Assembly: GCA_003290165.1 (NCBI GenBank)
Contig: QNQO01000819.1
Coordinates: forward strand, 372,001-436,000
Origin: Berberis thunbergii
Taxonomy: Eukaryota; Streptophyta; Magnoliopsida; Ranunculales; Berberidaceae
Length of the DNA: 64,000 nt
Direction of reading: 5' to 3'
Shown here: one piece after another, positions 42,717 to 54,207 of the stretch
How the letters are laid out: each line of letters opens with the position of its first letter
Numbering within the stretch: position 1 is the stretch's first letter
Position numbers and translations under genes: made by a program
Notes under the pieces: generated by a model
The model's database searches: none
What the model saw: only the letters and a program-made list of their open reading frames with translations
What the model was told of the DNA's origin: nothing

Positions 42717-45700
42717 TTAGGATACGAAAGAAGAATTAAGAGTTGAAGGCAATACATGGCAACTGCAAGTTGGATTATGTATGACTCTCTTCCTTCTAAT
42801 GTCTAGTTTGCTACAGAATACACAATATCGACCACGACGGCAAATACTTGCCTGTTGCACTTCTTCTTTGCTCTCGTCTTGGTCTTCCATGACATTATCT
42901 TCAGTGTTGTCCCAAATGTCATCCTCCGTAGTTTCCTCTGTATCAGGCCTCCAGTCCTTAGAGTCACTAACATTATATACCAGAGCCAGAGCTGATGGTA
43001 AAAAAATCAAAACCACCCTATCAATGAGATCGTTATACCATTTCCTTCCTTTAGGCCAGAACAAAAAGGAGCCAATGATCAATCCAGACCCAATGCCGTA
43101 TCCAACCCCAACCACGATGTACTGCCAATCAAAGTCAGTTCTGTCCTTTGAAACTTCTGATCTGGATTTCGGCGATGGTGCCAAACTAGAAAAATTTGTA
43201 CAATTTGATAAGGGGGATCCACATAACATTTTATTTCCTTCAAAAGAAGTCCCATTAAAGGTTTGAAATTGACTGCCAGATGGGATCCTTCCAACAAGTT
43301 CGTTGTATGACAAGTTCAATGCTGACAAGAATGTTAAGTCTGCCAATTGCTGAGGTATCATTCCATTCAACAAATTTACGGAAAGGTCTAATGACTCGAG
43401 CTGTTTGAGGTTTCCCAGAGACGACGGTATAGGTCCAGTGAGGGCATTGCGTGACAAATTGAGAACGTAGAGTGATGTGAGATTTCCCAGTGCCTCTGGA
43501 ATCTCTCCATAAAATCTGTTCCTGGAAAAATCAATGGAGGTGAAAATAGTTAAGATCTTCACCAATTCCATCTGCATTCCTTTGCTTGTGACTGTTACCT
43601 CATCTTGGTAGTACAATTGAGTAAGCTCAAGGAACCCAAACCTCAGGGTCTGGTGACTGTGAGCTTCTCCTCTAGTCATCATCATTGCCCTCCATCTCAT
43701 GAATTGGTCGGAAGATAGATTTCCCGTGAAGTTGTTGGATGATAGATCAATAATTTGCAGCATTTCAAAGGAACTAACATTTTCAAAGTGTCTAATGGGA
43801 CCATGGAATCTGTTGCATCTCAAAACAAGAACCCGCAATTGGTGCAATTTCCCCAACCAGCAAGGAAACATGCCATTTATTTGGTTATTCCCGAGGTCTA
43901 GAACTTCAAGCATTACACAGCTGACTAGAGATTTAGACACTTGTCCTTCCAATCTGTTTCCATTGAGATTGAGCGTTCTCAAATTGCACCCTTGGAATGT
44001 CTCTGGTATGGTTCCTTCAAACATATTGTTCCGTAAATTCAGTACTCTGAGGGTCGACATGTTACCAAGACAATGGGGTATCCGGCCACTCAGTTTGTTA
44101 TTTGACAGGTCAAGAACTTGAAGATAACCAGCATTGCAAATTGATGAAGGGATTACTCCGGTGAGATTGTTGCCCAAAAGAGAGAAGAAGACAGTGACAG
44201 AGAGATACAAACTAATATTGTTAGGGATGAATGAAGCGAGATTATTATTTGAGTAATCTAAAACAGTAGCAGAGGGTGAGAGAATTGGGATTGGAGCTTT
44301 GAAATTATTAGAATGGAGGTCTACTACGGCCAAGGCATTAAAACTATTATTGGGCAAAGGTCTTTGAGGATTTTCAAAGAAGTTGTGAGAGAGATTTAAA
44401 TAACCGAGAGTTCCATTTCCAATTTCCCAAATCCAATCAGGTATTCTCCCTTGAATTTGGTTGTTCGAAAGGTCTAGAAAGCTTATTTTTGACTGGTTTC
44501 TCAAGAAATCAGGGAATTTTCTCAGCCTGCAAGAACCCAATTTCAATGTGCCAACCTGTGGAAACAAGGTGGAATTAATGCCACTGGCATCGATTGTCAA
44601 GTTGTTACCAGTAAGATCAAGACTCGAAAGGTTCCTGAAATCCTGAAACTGCTGTAACTGTAATGTGCCATTGAAGTTGTTTGAGGACACCCTGAAGATC
44701 TTAATACCAGAGAGATTAAAAATTGACCTAGGAATTGGCCCTCTCAACTTATTCCCACTGATATCAAGGGTATCCAGTGAAGAAGATTCATTGAACTCGC
44801 CCAGTTGACCAGTGAATCCATTTTGCGAAATATCTATCTTCTCCAACAAAGGGAGGTGAAACAATGCAGGTGAGATTGTCCCATTAAGTGAGTTATTTCG
44901 TAAAATGAGCTGTACGAGCTTGGATAAATTCTCCCATGCAGAAGGAATTGGACCCGTTAATCTATTATGAGCAAGATTGATTTGGGTGAGATTTTCAGCC
45001 AAACTGAAGTGTGGAACTGTTCCATTGAATTGGTTGGACGAAAGATCCAAGTACATGAGTCGGGTAAGATTGGACATCGATTTTGGGAGGGGTCCTGTGA
45101 AATGACAAGATGTAAGCCCCAAATTGACCAACAATTTGAGATTACCAATGGACTCTGGCAATGTCCCAGAGAAATTTGTAGTTGACAAAACCAAGTTGTG
45201 AAGGGATCCATTCACTGGAAAGTCTGGCAGGTGGCCATTAAGGTTCCGATTAAGTGTTACATCAAGACTCTTTAGTAGTGGTAGCTGGAAGATATTTTCT
45301 GGGAATTTTCCAGACAACCCACAAGTACTGAGATGCAAGGAAGTCAAATTGGAGAACTTCCCAAAGAATTCTGGTAGTTTACCAGTTAAATTATTCTGAT
45401 CAAGACGAAGTTCGGAGAGCGAACTAAGCACTGAAAACGATTCATCAAAAGGTCCTTTAAGTTGACAATTCGATAAGCTCAAATTCCGCAAGGAGTTTGG
45501 GAGTGACTGGGACAAGGCCTTACACCAGTTGCCACCATAACTAGACATGTTCAAACCATCTAGATAGAGCTCTTTTAACTCCGAGAGGTTTCCGACTAGC
45601 ATTCCAAGGTCTGGGTTTTCTAGTTTCAGTGAGTTTGCAAAACTAGAAGAGAGGTCAAGCGAAACTAACCTTCTCAAGAAAGAGATCTGAATTGGAATTT

Positions 45701-46127
45701 GCCCAGTGAAGCCTGCGTTGGATAGATTGAGATGAGTCAAGTTAACAAGACGCCCCAGGTCCATTGGAATTGTTGCAGAAATGAAGTTATTGTAAGCCAA
45801 GTTCAGTTTCTCAAGGTGTTGCAATCGAAAGAGAGCGCTTGCATTATCGAAAGCGCTCGAAAGGGATTCATTACTGAGGTCTAGAGTAGTAACACGACCA
45901 AGCTGATTGCATTCTACCCCATCCCAAGAGCAACAATTAGTGTTTGGGTCCCATGACTTGATCCTTGTAGTATTGCTAGTGGAAGAAATGTTTTGTCTCA
46001 GTTGAAGTAATAGGGTTCTCTGATCATTGAGACACTGAGGAGGAGTGGCACAAGTGATGTTATGGAAGAGTAAGGAGAAGAGAGAGGAGAGTAAGAGAAG
46101 AAACCATGGGTAGACTAGAAATCTCAT
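42717..46127 (-). CDS. Ve1/RLP-type LRR receptor-like protein, full length
   Basis: Intronless, 1136 residues. Signal peptide (residues 1-27, ending HNITCA), LRRNT region with CLNDQRTLLLQLRQN and the paired Cys in TNCCSWDGVECN, about 30 extracellular LRRs with LxxLxLSxNxLxGxIP spacing, an island-like segment around residues 870-905 (LELTQLYYQDEVTVTSKGMQ) before the last four repeats, an LRRCT with NKMLCGSPLSNC, a membrane span near residue 1020 (IVVGVGYGIGSGLIIGSFLF) and an acidic then Cys-rich cytoplasmic tail (EETTEDDIWDNTED, FCSKLDIRRKRVIHN). This architecture is that of tomato Ve1-like RLPs, plasma-membrane immune receptors that signal through SOBIR1. Upstream is an ordinary AT-rich promoter. 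Ligand unknown. Confidence 0.9.
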   Translation of the reverse strand: MRFLVYPWFLLLLSSLFSLLFHNITCATPPQCLNDQRTLLLQLRQNISSTSNTTRIKSWDPNTNCCSWDGVECNQLGRVTTLDLSNESLSSAFDNASALFRLQHLEKLNLAYNNFISATIPMDLGRLVNLTHLNLSNAGFTGQIPIQISFLRRLVSLDLSSSFANSLKLENPDLGMLVGNLSELKELYLDGLNMSSYGGNWCKALSQSLPNSLRNLSLSNCQLKGPFDESFSVLSSLSELRLDQNNLTGKLPEFFGKFSNLTSLHLSTCGLSGKFPENIFQLPLLKSLDVTLNRNLNGHLPDFPVNGSLHNLVLSTTNFSGTLPESIGNLKLLVNLGLTSCHFTGPLPKSMSNLTRLMYLDLSSNQFNGTVPHFSLAENLTQINLAHNRLTGPIPSAWENLSKLVQLILRNNSLNGTISPALFHLPLLEKIDISQNGFTGQLGEFNESSSLDTLDISGNKLRGPIPRSIFNLSGIKIFRVSSNNFNGTLQLQQFQDFRNLSSLDLTGNNLTIDASGINSTLFPQVGTLKLGSCRLRKFPDFLRNQSKISFLDLSNNQIQGRIPDWIWEIGNGTLGYLNLSHNFFENPQRPLPNNSFNALAVVDLHSNNFKAPIPILSPSATVLDYSNNNLASFIPNNISLYLSVTVFFSLLGNNLTGVIPSSICNAGYLQVLDLSNNKLSGRIPHCLGNMSTLRVLNLRNNMFEGTIPETFQGCNLRTLNLNGNRLEGQVSKSLVSCVMLEVLDLGNNQINGMFPCWLGKLHQLRVLVLRCNRFHGPIRHFENVSSFEMLQIIDLSSNNFTGNLSSDQFMRWRAMMMTRGEAHSHQTLRFGFLELTQLYYQDEVTVTSKGMQMELVKILTIFTSIDFSRNRFYGEIPEALGNLTSLYVLNLSRNALTGPIPSSLGNLKQLESLDLSVNLLNGMIPQQLADLTFLSALNLSYNELVGRIPSGSQFQTFNGTSFEGNKMLCGSPLSNCTNFSSLAPSPKSRSEVSKDRTDFDWQYIVVGVGYGIGSGLIIGSFLFWPKGRKWYNDLIDRVVLIFLPSALALVYNVSDSKDWRPDTEETTEDDIWDNTEDNVMEDQDESKEEVQQASICRRGRYCVFCSKLDIRRKRVIHNPTCSCHVLPSTLNSSFVS

Positions 46128-46608
46128 TGGAGATGATTAAGAGAGACTCCCATGAGATTGAAAAACACAAGTGGAGAAAATGAGAAGAGGAAGAAGAGAT
46201 AACATTCTGAGTTTTGTTGTGATTAGAGGAAGAAGAGATGGAAAGCCCAGGGATAGTTGAGACAAGGTCAGAGAGTCAAAATATTGACATGGAATAGTTT
46301 ATGTGAGGTTTTCACAGATAGACGCGTTTATTTGTCGGCCAATTGGGCACTTTTGTCAAACAATTTGTGTGCGTTTGGAAGAGAAGCCTATGGGCCATTG
46401 ACTTTGATTTTTCTAAAGTTAGATACTTGAACGTTATATACACCTACCTGCCCCCACACATAATTTCATTTGGTTAATCATTTTAATAAGGATTTAAGAA
46501 ACAGTTGGGACATAAAAGTAGTACCAACTTGTGGAAAAAATAATTGAGGACAAGAAAATCAGAACCCACTGAAATATCAACATATTTTCTTCATGTGAAA
46601 AAACATGG

Positions 46609-46796
46609 GAACCCGTCTAACTGTCGAGGAAGACAGCGAGGACCCCATAGGGGAGAGAGCCGTTCATCTCCTTCGAGATGCGTGCTTGAATTTTCAACAC
46701 ACAAATCTCAAATATTCAAGTGCGCATCCCGAAAGAATGGACGGCTCCCACCCCCTATGGGGTCCCTTGCTGGTTCCTCGACAATTAGAATTTTTG
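46609..46796. mobile_element. diverged foldback Mutator-like MITE
   Basis: Left part CTAACTGTCGAGGAAGACAG, right part (complement) TTCTAATTGTCGAGGAACCA; inside are the arms GGACCCCATAGGGG / CCCCTATGGGGTCC, GAGCCGTTCATCTC and the core CGAGATGCGTGC. The flanks TGAAAAAACATG / TGAAAAAATGG could be a mutated duplication. Same family as 10841, 11085 and 28561. Confidence 0.65.
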
Positions 46797-46799
46797 AAA

Positions 46800-48019
46800 A
46801 AATGGTGATGGATGTAATGTTATTGGTATTTAATGTTTTATTTGGTTAAGTTGTAAGACTTTCTTGTCATAGGTCATGAGTTCGGCCATCTACCCCTAGG
46901 CGTAGAAATTTGAATTATTGATACTAGAAAGAAAAAAAAATAGGTTTCTTGATAGAAAATAGATAATAAAATTTCATTTAAATTTCTCGAAAAAAATAGA
47001 AAATCAAGCAGTTCTGGACTTGTACGATTCACTGGATGTCACAGTTTGAAATTCCGATAATTTGATATATATATATATATATGATATACAAGAAATGATG
47101 TGATCATAAATTGATAAATGTTTATAATCATAATTTTATTGCAAGAGATGATAGAGAACATGTAAAATTAAAATAAATAAGCTGAAGTCAACTAAGTTGC
47201 GATCACTTGGATAAATGACATTAGAAATACATTTCATTGAGCGTGCGTAATTTTATGTCGAAGGACTAGCTACTAAAAAATTAATGCAGAAAATAGATAG
47301 ATGTGATCAGAAAAACCCCCTTCCATCATCTTATTATTATTTTGCCCGTAATTTTTCTCCTTTGAAATGTCTTTGGTTAAGAACTTTAATATCAAAATCA
47401 AGTCATTTGGATAGGTATGACAAAGAAGAATATTAAGTGGCATGTCGAATGAGGTCCTATAGTCTTCAACTTACCTCAGAGATAATGCCTCTAAATATTA
47501 GACAGGGAGTCATGGTCTAAGTTGACAACTCAATAAAATAAGTAAATCATTAATAAACATTATAGTACTAATATATTTTTTTAACAAATTTAATTAATTA
47601 AATTAGTCGATTGGGTTGAGACTTGAGACGGAACCTAGGATTTAATAGCTCGTCTAATCTAATTAGAGGATCGTTATGACTTGCAAATCTTCCTAATTAA
47701 GACAGAAATATAAGTAGCAGTAGGGACCAAAAGTGTATTTTTAAGTGAGATTAAAAATGATTAATGGTGTAAAAGATGTATAAAAGTGGTCTGAAGGGAT
47801 GAAACATGGGGAACGGTAACAGGGGGTTTTATTATTTGAAAACAAGAACAGAGAAAAAGGGCATATAAATATTCTTTTTCTTGTTTCCAACAATTTATAA
47901 TTCATGTGTTAGTGTTTACATCTCCTTCAAACCAACCAAAATTTGTCCCTCCAAAGATCTGTGGTTCACCGGGTGACTCCTTGGTGTATTACTTTCAATG
48001 AAATTAGAGTCATGACTCG
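46800..48019. other. intergenic, nothing recognised
   Basis: AT-rich, with a short (AT)n microsatellite at about 47065-47082. No gene or element ends seen. Confidence 0.4.
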
Positions 48020-48384
48020 TTTGTGTAGAAGCACTCATTCATGAATGACGTTTCATTCCCTTAAAACTTGATAGAGAAAATCGACAAGAAGGTATTGCCC
48101 ATATAGATGGGGATGGAGGGACTCAAATTTCATGATACAGAACAGAGATATTGTAATAGCACCACCTGGGAAAACATTTAAAGGACTAATTCAAGAAAGT
48201 AGAATTGCCCATTTAGATAGATGGGATGAACTCAAATTTCACATTACAGAACAGAGAGATATTGTAATATCCTACACACAACTTGGGAAAACATTTAAAG
48301 GACAAATTCAAGAATTCTCAGTTTTTCCATAACAGCCATAATAGCACTAGGGAGCCAATAAGTGATAAAACTGCCAACTCCGTA

Positions 48385-51300
48385 TCACACGATAGCCACT
48401 ATGATTTGCCAATCATAGTTGGTTTGATCCTTTGAAACTTTTGATCTGGATCTTGTTGACGGTGCCAAGTTAGAAGAATTGGTACATTTTTTCAACAAGG
48501 GAAATCCACATAACATTTCATTTCCTTCAAAAGAAGTTCCATTAAATGTTTGAAATTGGCTGCCTGATGGGATCCGTCCAACAAGTTTGTTGTGTGACAA
48601 GTCCAATGCTGACAAGAATGTTAGTCTGCCAATTGCTTAGGTATCACTCCATTCAACTTATTTTCGGAAAGGTCCAATGACTCAAGCTGTTTGAGGTTTC
48701 CCAGAGACTACGGAATAGGTCCAGTGAGGGTATTGCATGACAAGTTGAGAATGTAGAGTGATGTGAGATTTCCCAGTGCATCTGGAATCTCTCCATCAAA
48801 TCTGTTGTTGGAAAAAATCAATGGAGGTGAAAATAGTTAAGATCTTCACCAGTTCCATCTGCATTCCTTTGCTTGTGACTGTAACCTCATCTTGGTAGTA
48901 CAATTGAGTAAGCTCAAGGAACCCAAACCTCACGATCCGCTGCTTTTGGGCTTCTCCTCTAGTCAATCATCATTCCCTTCCATCTCATGAATATGTCAGA
49001 AGATAGACTTCCCGTAAAGAAGTTGGATGATAGATCAATAATTTGCAGCATTACAAAGGTACTAACATTTTCAGAGCGTCCAATGGGACCATGAAATCTG
49101 TTGCATCTCAAGACAAGAATCTGCAAGTTGAGCAATTTCCCCAACCACGAAGGAAATGTGCCATTTATTTGGTTATTCCCGAGGTCTAGAACTTCAAGCA
49201 TTTCACAGTTGACTAGAGATTTAGACACTTGTCCTTCCAATCTGTTTCCATAGAGATTGAGTGTTCTCAAATTGCACCCGGGGAATGTCTCTGGCATGGT
49301 TCCTTCAAACTTATTGTTCCGTAGATTCAGTACTCCAAGGTTTGTCATGTTACCAAGACAATGGGGTATCTGGCCACTCAGTTTGTTATTTGACATGTCA
49401 AGAACTTCAAGAAAACCAGCATTGCAAATTGATGAAGGGATTACTCCGGTGAGATTGTTACCCGAAAGACAGAAGAAGAGCGTCTCAGAGAGAGATACAA
49501 ACTAATATTGTTAGGGATGATTGAAGCGAGATTATTTGTTGAGTAATCTAAAACAGTAGCAAGGAGTGGGAGAATTGGGATTAGAGCTTTGAAATGATTA
49601 GAATGGACGTCTACTACAGCGAAGACATTAAAACTAATATTATTAGGCAAAGGTCCTTGAGGATTCTCCAAGAAGTTGCCAGTGAGATTTAAATGACTGA
49701 GAGTCCCATTTCCAATTTCCCAAATCCAGTTAGGTATTTGCCCGTGAATTTGGTTGTTTGAAAGGTCTAGAAAGCTTAAATTTGACTGGTTTCTCAAGAA
49801 ATCAGGGAATGTTCTCAGCCAGAAAGAACCCAAACTCAAAGTGACAACCTGGGGAAACAAGGCGGAATTAATGCCACTGGCATCGATTGTCAAGTTGTTA
49901 CCAGTAAGATCAAGACTTGAAAGGTTCCTCAAATCCTGAAATAAATCCAACAGCAATGTGCCATTGAAGTTGTTTGAGGAAATTGTGAAGATCTTAATAC
50001 CAGAGAGATTAAAAATTGACCTAGGAATTGGCCCTCTCAACTTATTCCCACTGATATCAAGGGTATCCAGTGAAGAAGACTCATTGAACTTGCCCAGTTG
50101 ACCAGTGAATCCATTTTGCGAAATATCTATCTTCTCCAACAAAGGGAGGTGAAACAATGCAGGTGAGATTGTCCCATTAAGTGAGTTATTTCGTAAAATG
50201 AGCTTTACGAGCTTGGATAAATTCTCCCATGCAGAAGGAATTGGACCCGTTAATCTATTATGAGCAAGATTGATTTGGGTGAGATTTTCAGCCAAACTGA
50301 AGTGTGGAACTGTTCCATTGAATTGGTTGGACGAAAGATCCAAGTACATGAGCTGGGTAAGACTGGACATCGAATTCGGGAGGGGTCCTATGAAACGACA
50401 AGATGTAAGCTCCAAATTGACCAACAATTTGAGATTACCAATGGAGTCTGGCAATGTCCCAGAGAAATTTGTACGTGACAAAACCAAGGTGTGAAGGGAT
50501 CCATTCACTGGAAAGTCTGGCAGAAGGCCATTAAGGTTCGGATTAAGTGTTACATCAAGACTCTTTAGTAGTGGTAACTGGAAGATTTTTTGGGGGAATT
50601 TTCCAGATAACCCACAATTACTGAGATGCAAGGAAGTCAAATTGGAGAAGTTCCCAAAGAATTCCAGTAGTTTACCAGTTAAATTATTGAGATCAAGACT
50701 AAGTTCGGAGAGCGAACTAAGCACTGAAAATGATTCATCAAAAGGTCCTTTAAGTTGACAATTCGATAAGCTAAAACTCCGCACGGAGTATGGGAGTGCC
50801 TGGGATAAGGTCTTACACCAGTTGCCACCATAACTAGGCATGTCCAAACCGTCAAGATAGAGCACTTTGAACTCCGAGAGGTTTCCTGCTAGCATTCCCA
50901 GGTCTGGGTTTTCCAGTTTCAGTGAATTTTCAAAACTAGAAGAGAGGTCAAGCGAAACTAACCTTCTCAAGAAAGAGATCTGAATTGGATTTTGCCCAGT
51001 GAAGCCTGCGTTTGATAGATTGAGATGAGTCAAGTTAACAAGACGCCCCAGGTCCATTGGAATTGTTGCAGAAATGAAGTTATTGTAAGCCAAGTTCAGT
51101 TTCTCAAGGTGTTGCAGTCGAAAGAGAGCGCTTGCATTATCAAAAGCGCTCGAAATGGATTCATTACTGAGGTCTAGAGTAGTAACACGACCAAGCTGAT
51201 TGCAATCTACCCCATCCCAAGTGCAACAATTAGTGTCTGGTTCCCATGACTTGACCCTTGTGGTACTGCTGGCAGAAGAAATGGTTTTTCTCAGTTGAAG

Positions 51301-51408
51301 TAGTAAGGTTCTCTGATCATCGAGACATTGAGGAGTGGTGCAAGTGATGTTATGGAAAAATAGGGAGAAGAGGGAGAGTGAAAGAAGCCATTGGAATGGA
51401 AACCTCAT
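48385..51408 (-). pseudogene. RLP pseudogene (module 1)
   Basis: Colinear with the intact RLPs on both sides. Signal peptide, LRRNT and LRRs are open from 51408 to about 49480, where two extra bases (CAGAGAGAGATAC versus CAGAGAGATAC in the intact copy) shift the frame. Further lesions: one extra base near 48965, one extra A in the run near 48812, a nonsense TAG at 48708-48710 (TCG in the intact copy) and one lost base near 48626. The distal part resumes as VGRIPSGSQFQTFNGTSFEG and shares the short C-terminus of module 2. At least five lesions make it non-functional, although the 655-residue first frame could be translated as a soluble LRR fragment. Confidence 0.88.
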
Positions 51409-52089
51409 TGTTGATGATTAGGAGAGACAAACTTGAGAGTAAGGAGAGAATGTTATCAAACAGAAATGTTGAAGACTGTGCATTTGAAAGGGGAACTGTG
51501 CGCCATAGACTTGGGTCTTTCAAAACTTGAGGTTTGAAAGTTCTATTCCTGCCTCTCTCTGTCTAATAACCACACAAAGGTATTAGATGATTGGATCATT
51601 TGGTGTGGAATTTTACGTGATAGGCGACTTGTTATCGTTATGGTACTTCAGTAGTGAAACGAAATTGTTCACCCAAACTACTTGGTTAAGGTTTAATACT
51701 TTAATATACGAGTTCAATTATCTGGGTAGCTCTAGCTAGTTACATTAAAATGTGACATCGACTAAGAGCAGAGTGAATGAAGGTAAAATGCCTAAGCAGT
51801 CATATGAATCTTTTCAGTTGGAAACCTTCATTTTGGTCTTGGATTCAAATTCTACAGAAGTAGATGCCATTTGCAAAACTGGAATAGGGAATTTCAGACC
51901 TTTTCAAGGTACCTTGTTTTCTATTCTGATTGTATGGTTAAGTTAGCATTCAGTCATCAACATAATGCAGAATGCTGGGTCTACAGGCATGGATGAATCG
52001 ACTTCAACCTAAACACGTTAAAACATTATTATCACACAGACACACAAACACAAAATTAAAAGAAATCAAAATACAATCCAAGAATTTCT

Positions 52090-52851
52090 TCAAACGGTTA
52101 ACTCGTTCAAACTACAGGATGGAAATACTTCATGTTTCAATCTGTAGTTCTTGTTCATGCTTAACATTCTCCTCAAGGAAATACCTCTACAGGGTGCTGG
52201 CAACGACGGTGCTAGTGGCAGTGTTTGTGCTGGAGAAGAAGGGCATTTTGATTCTGAATCGTGTGGAATTACAATATGAACTTCACCCGAGACAGAGGCT
52301 CTCTGCAATGAATCATCAGTTTCATCATTGTCAGTTGATACGGAATCAACCTCCACCACCTTCTCCAATGCAACATTATCTCTACAAATCGGACAAGTTG
52401 AATTCGACCCAAGCCACCTATCTACACACTCCACATGGAACGCATGCTTGCAATTAGGTAAATACCTACCCATGTCATCATCATCAAACGCACTCATGCA
52501 TATCACACATTCCAGTCCATGTTTGCACTCATCAGATTTGTATACAAATAGAGGAAGCAATCCAAAACTTGTTGCATCAAGACCTCTTTCCATTTGCTGG
52601 TTCATATTGTTGCCACTGTCATCATAAACCGGTGGCAGCGTAGAACCTACATGAAGATGATTCAACCTTACAACACTCGTAACACTTATCCTCCTCCTAT
52701 TAGCTCGATCAATCATACACCTAGCATAGATATGCAGTACTACAACCAAACAAACCACAACCAGCAAGGTGATAACAGCTGCAAACATGATCTTTCCATC
52801 AGTAGAGTTGATGTTTGGAATGATTTCACTCGTAAGCTTCGAAGTAAACAT
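52090..52851 (-). CDS. ATL-type RING-H2 E3 ubiquitin ligase (module 1)
   Basis: Intronless, 253 residues. Membrane span at residues 21-41 (IMFAAVITLLVVVCLVVVLH), the ATL signature GLDATSFGLLPLF at residues 90-102, RING-H2 at 115-156 (C115, C118, C134, H136, H139, C142, C153, C156; YLPNCKHAFHVECVDRWL) and a Ser/Pro-rich C-terminus with ISLRRMLSMN. This is a standard ATL (Arabidopsis Toxicos en Levadura) ligase, different from the short ATL-like proteins of the 26-42 kb array. It lies upstream of an RLP on the same strand, about 680 bp away, and was duplicated together with it. Confidence 0.9.
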   Translation of the reverse strand: MFTSKLTSEIIPNINSTDGKIMFAAVITLLVVVCLVVVLHIYARCMIDRANRRRISVTSVVRLNHLHVGSTLPPVYDDSGNNMNQQMERGLDATSFGLLPLFVYKSDECKHGLECVICMSAFDDDDMGRYLPNCKHAFHVECVDRWLGSNSTCPICRDNVALEKVVEVDSVSTDNDETDDSLQRASVSGEVHIVIPHDSESKCPSSPAQTLPLAPSLPAPCRGISLRRMLSMNKNYRLKHEVFPSCSLNELTV

Positions 52852-54207
52852 CCTTCCGCCTGTACCCAGTTAGTGCCAGTAGTCTGTTGTTGTCGAGACT
52901 CGAGAGTGAAGTAAGATTAGACTTGAAAGAGAGGGAAGATCACATGTAAATTATTACAGATAATCTGTTAATGGATGGAATTACGGGTTTTGTGTCATCT
53001 TAAGTTTCTCTATTTTGCGTGCATACATGTCTCGTGTAGAAGAAAACGCATGGAAATTTATATGTAATGTACTATTGTAGGTGAAGAAAGTTGAGTTCTT
53101 CCATGAATAAAGGGTTTTGGTTTGACTTGAATGTAAGGAGATGAGTTGAAGCAAAAGTCTCGTGAAGGAAACGGCAAAATTTTGGTTTTGTTTATTGATT
53201 GCTTTCATGTGGATGTGGTTACTTGTTATTTTAAGTTTCTTCTTTGGTTGCCATCAGTATCTAGTTGCATCATAAATTTGGGAAATGTTGATGAAAAAAT
53301 ATGGTAAATGGATCCACCCATCACGAAATTACATCTTTTGAGAATCAAAAATATTATAAAATCAGGTGGCGTGATCTTGAAAGAATGATGAAATCCCCAA
53401 AGTGTTTGTGTATCTCGTGGTTGCTATTCTCCTTTGAGAGTTTAATCTTTGTGGTACAAGAGAAACAAGATTCCTAAGCATGGAGGACACGATCCTGCAG
53501 GTTTTGTTAATAAGGCTGTGTTTGTTTGCGTCATATGAGAAGAGTGAATCCGAGGATTACGATGCTCGAGAATTGTAACATTCTAATACTTAGTTGCTTT
53601 GAATGCCCATATATTGTCAAAATTTTAAGTCATGAATACTTATGAAATATAGAGAAAACTAAAATATGTAAATCATCTACGGAACATATGTAAAGGCCAC
53701 TCATATGACACATGCTCAAGCTTAGGAAATCTTCTGTCACAGAAATAATTTGGGAAAAATCAAAGTTTCCGGAAAATCACATTCATTATCACACCCCAAG
53801 CATAGAATGGAATTTTACAGCATAGGAAATTCAAAGTATTAGACTTTACAAATTATATACAGCATGATATCTAGAAAGGATACAACATAACAACCACAAA
53901 GAGTTATTGTAAGTAGAAGCACTCATACATGAATGACGTTTCATTCCCTTAAAAGTTGATAGAGAAAATCGACAAGAAAGTAGAATTGCCCATATAGATG
54001 GGATGGAGGGACTCAAATTTCATGATACGGAATAGAGATATTGTAATAGCACTACCTGGGAAAACATTTAAAGGACTAATTCAAGAAAGTAGAATTACCC
54101 ATATAGATAGATGGGATGAACTCAAATTACACATTACAGAACAGAGAGATATTGTAATATCCTACACACAACTTGGGAAAACATTTAAATGACAAATTCA
54201 AGAATTC
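52852..54207. other. spacer between modules
   Basis: Promoter side of the ATL gene, then AT-rich sequence also present downstream of module 2. No additional gene recognised. Confidence 0.4.

Larger units (their letters stand above)
48020..53915 (-). repeat. RLP-ATL tandem module 1
   Basis: About 5.9 kb, repeated as module 2 at 53916-59955. Both start with a segment containing GAAGCACTCAT(T/A)CATGAATGACG and GATAGAGAAAATCGACAAGAA, then the RLP (minus), a 0.35-0.7 kb spacer, the RING-H2 gene (minus) and a shared flank with AATTACGGGTTTTGTGTCATC. The spacer of module 1 (51640-51970) holds about 340 bp not found in module 2. Confidence 0.8.

Noticed and set aside
42781..46127. Several open frames on the plus strand inside the RLP genes (for example near 43699-44121, 50260-50494 and 56143-56451)
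   Set aside because: They are complementary-strand shadows of the repetitive LRR codons, recur at the same place in every paralogue and have no recognisable domains.
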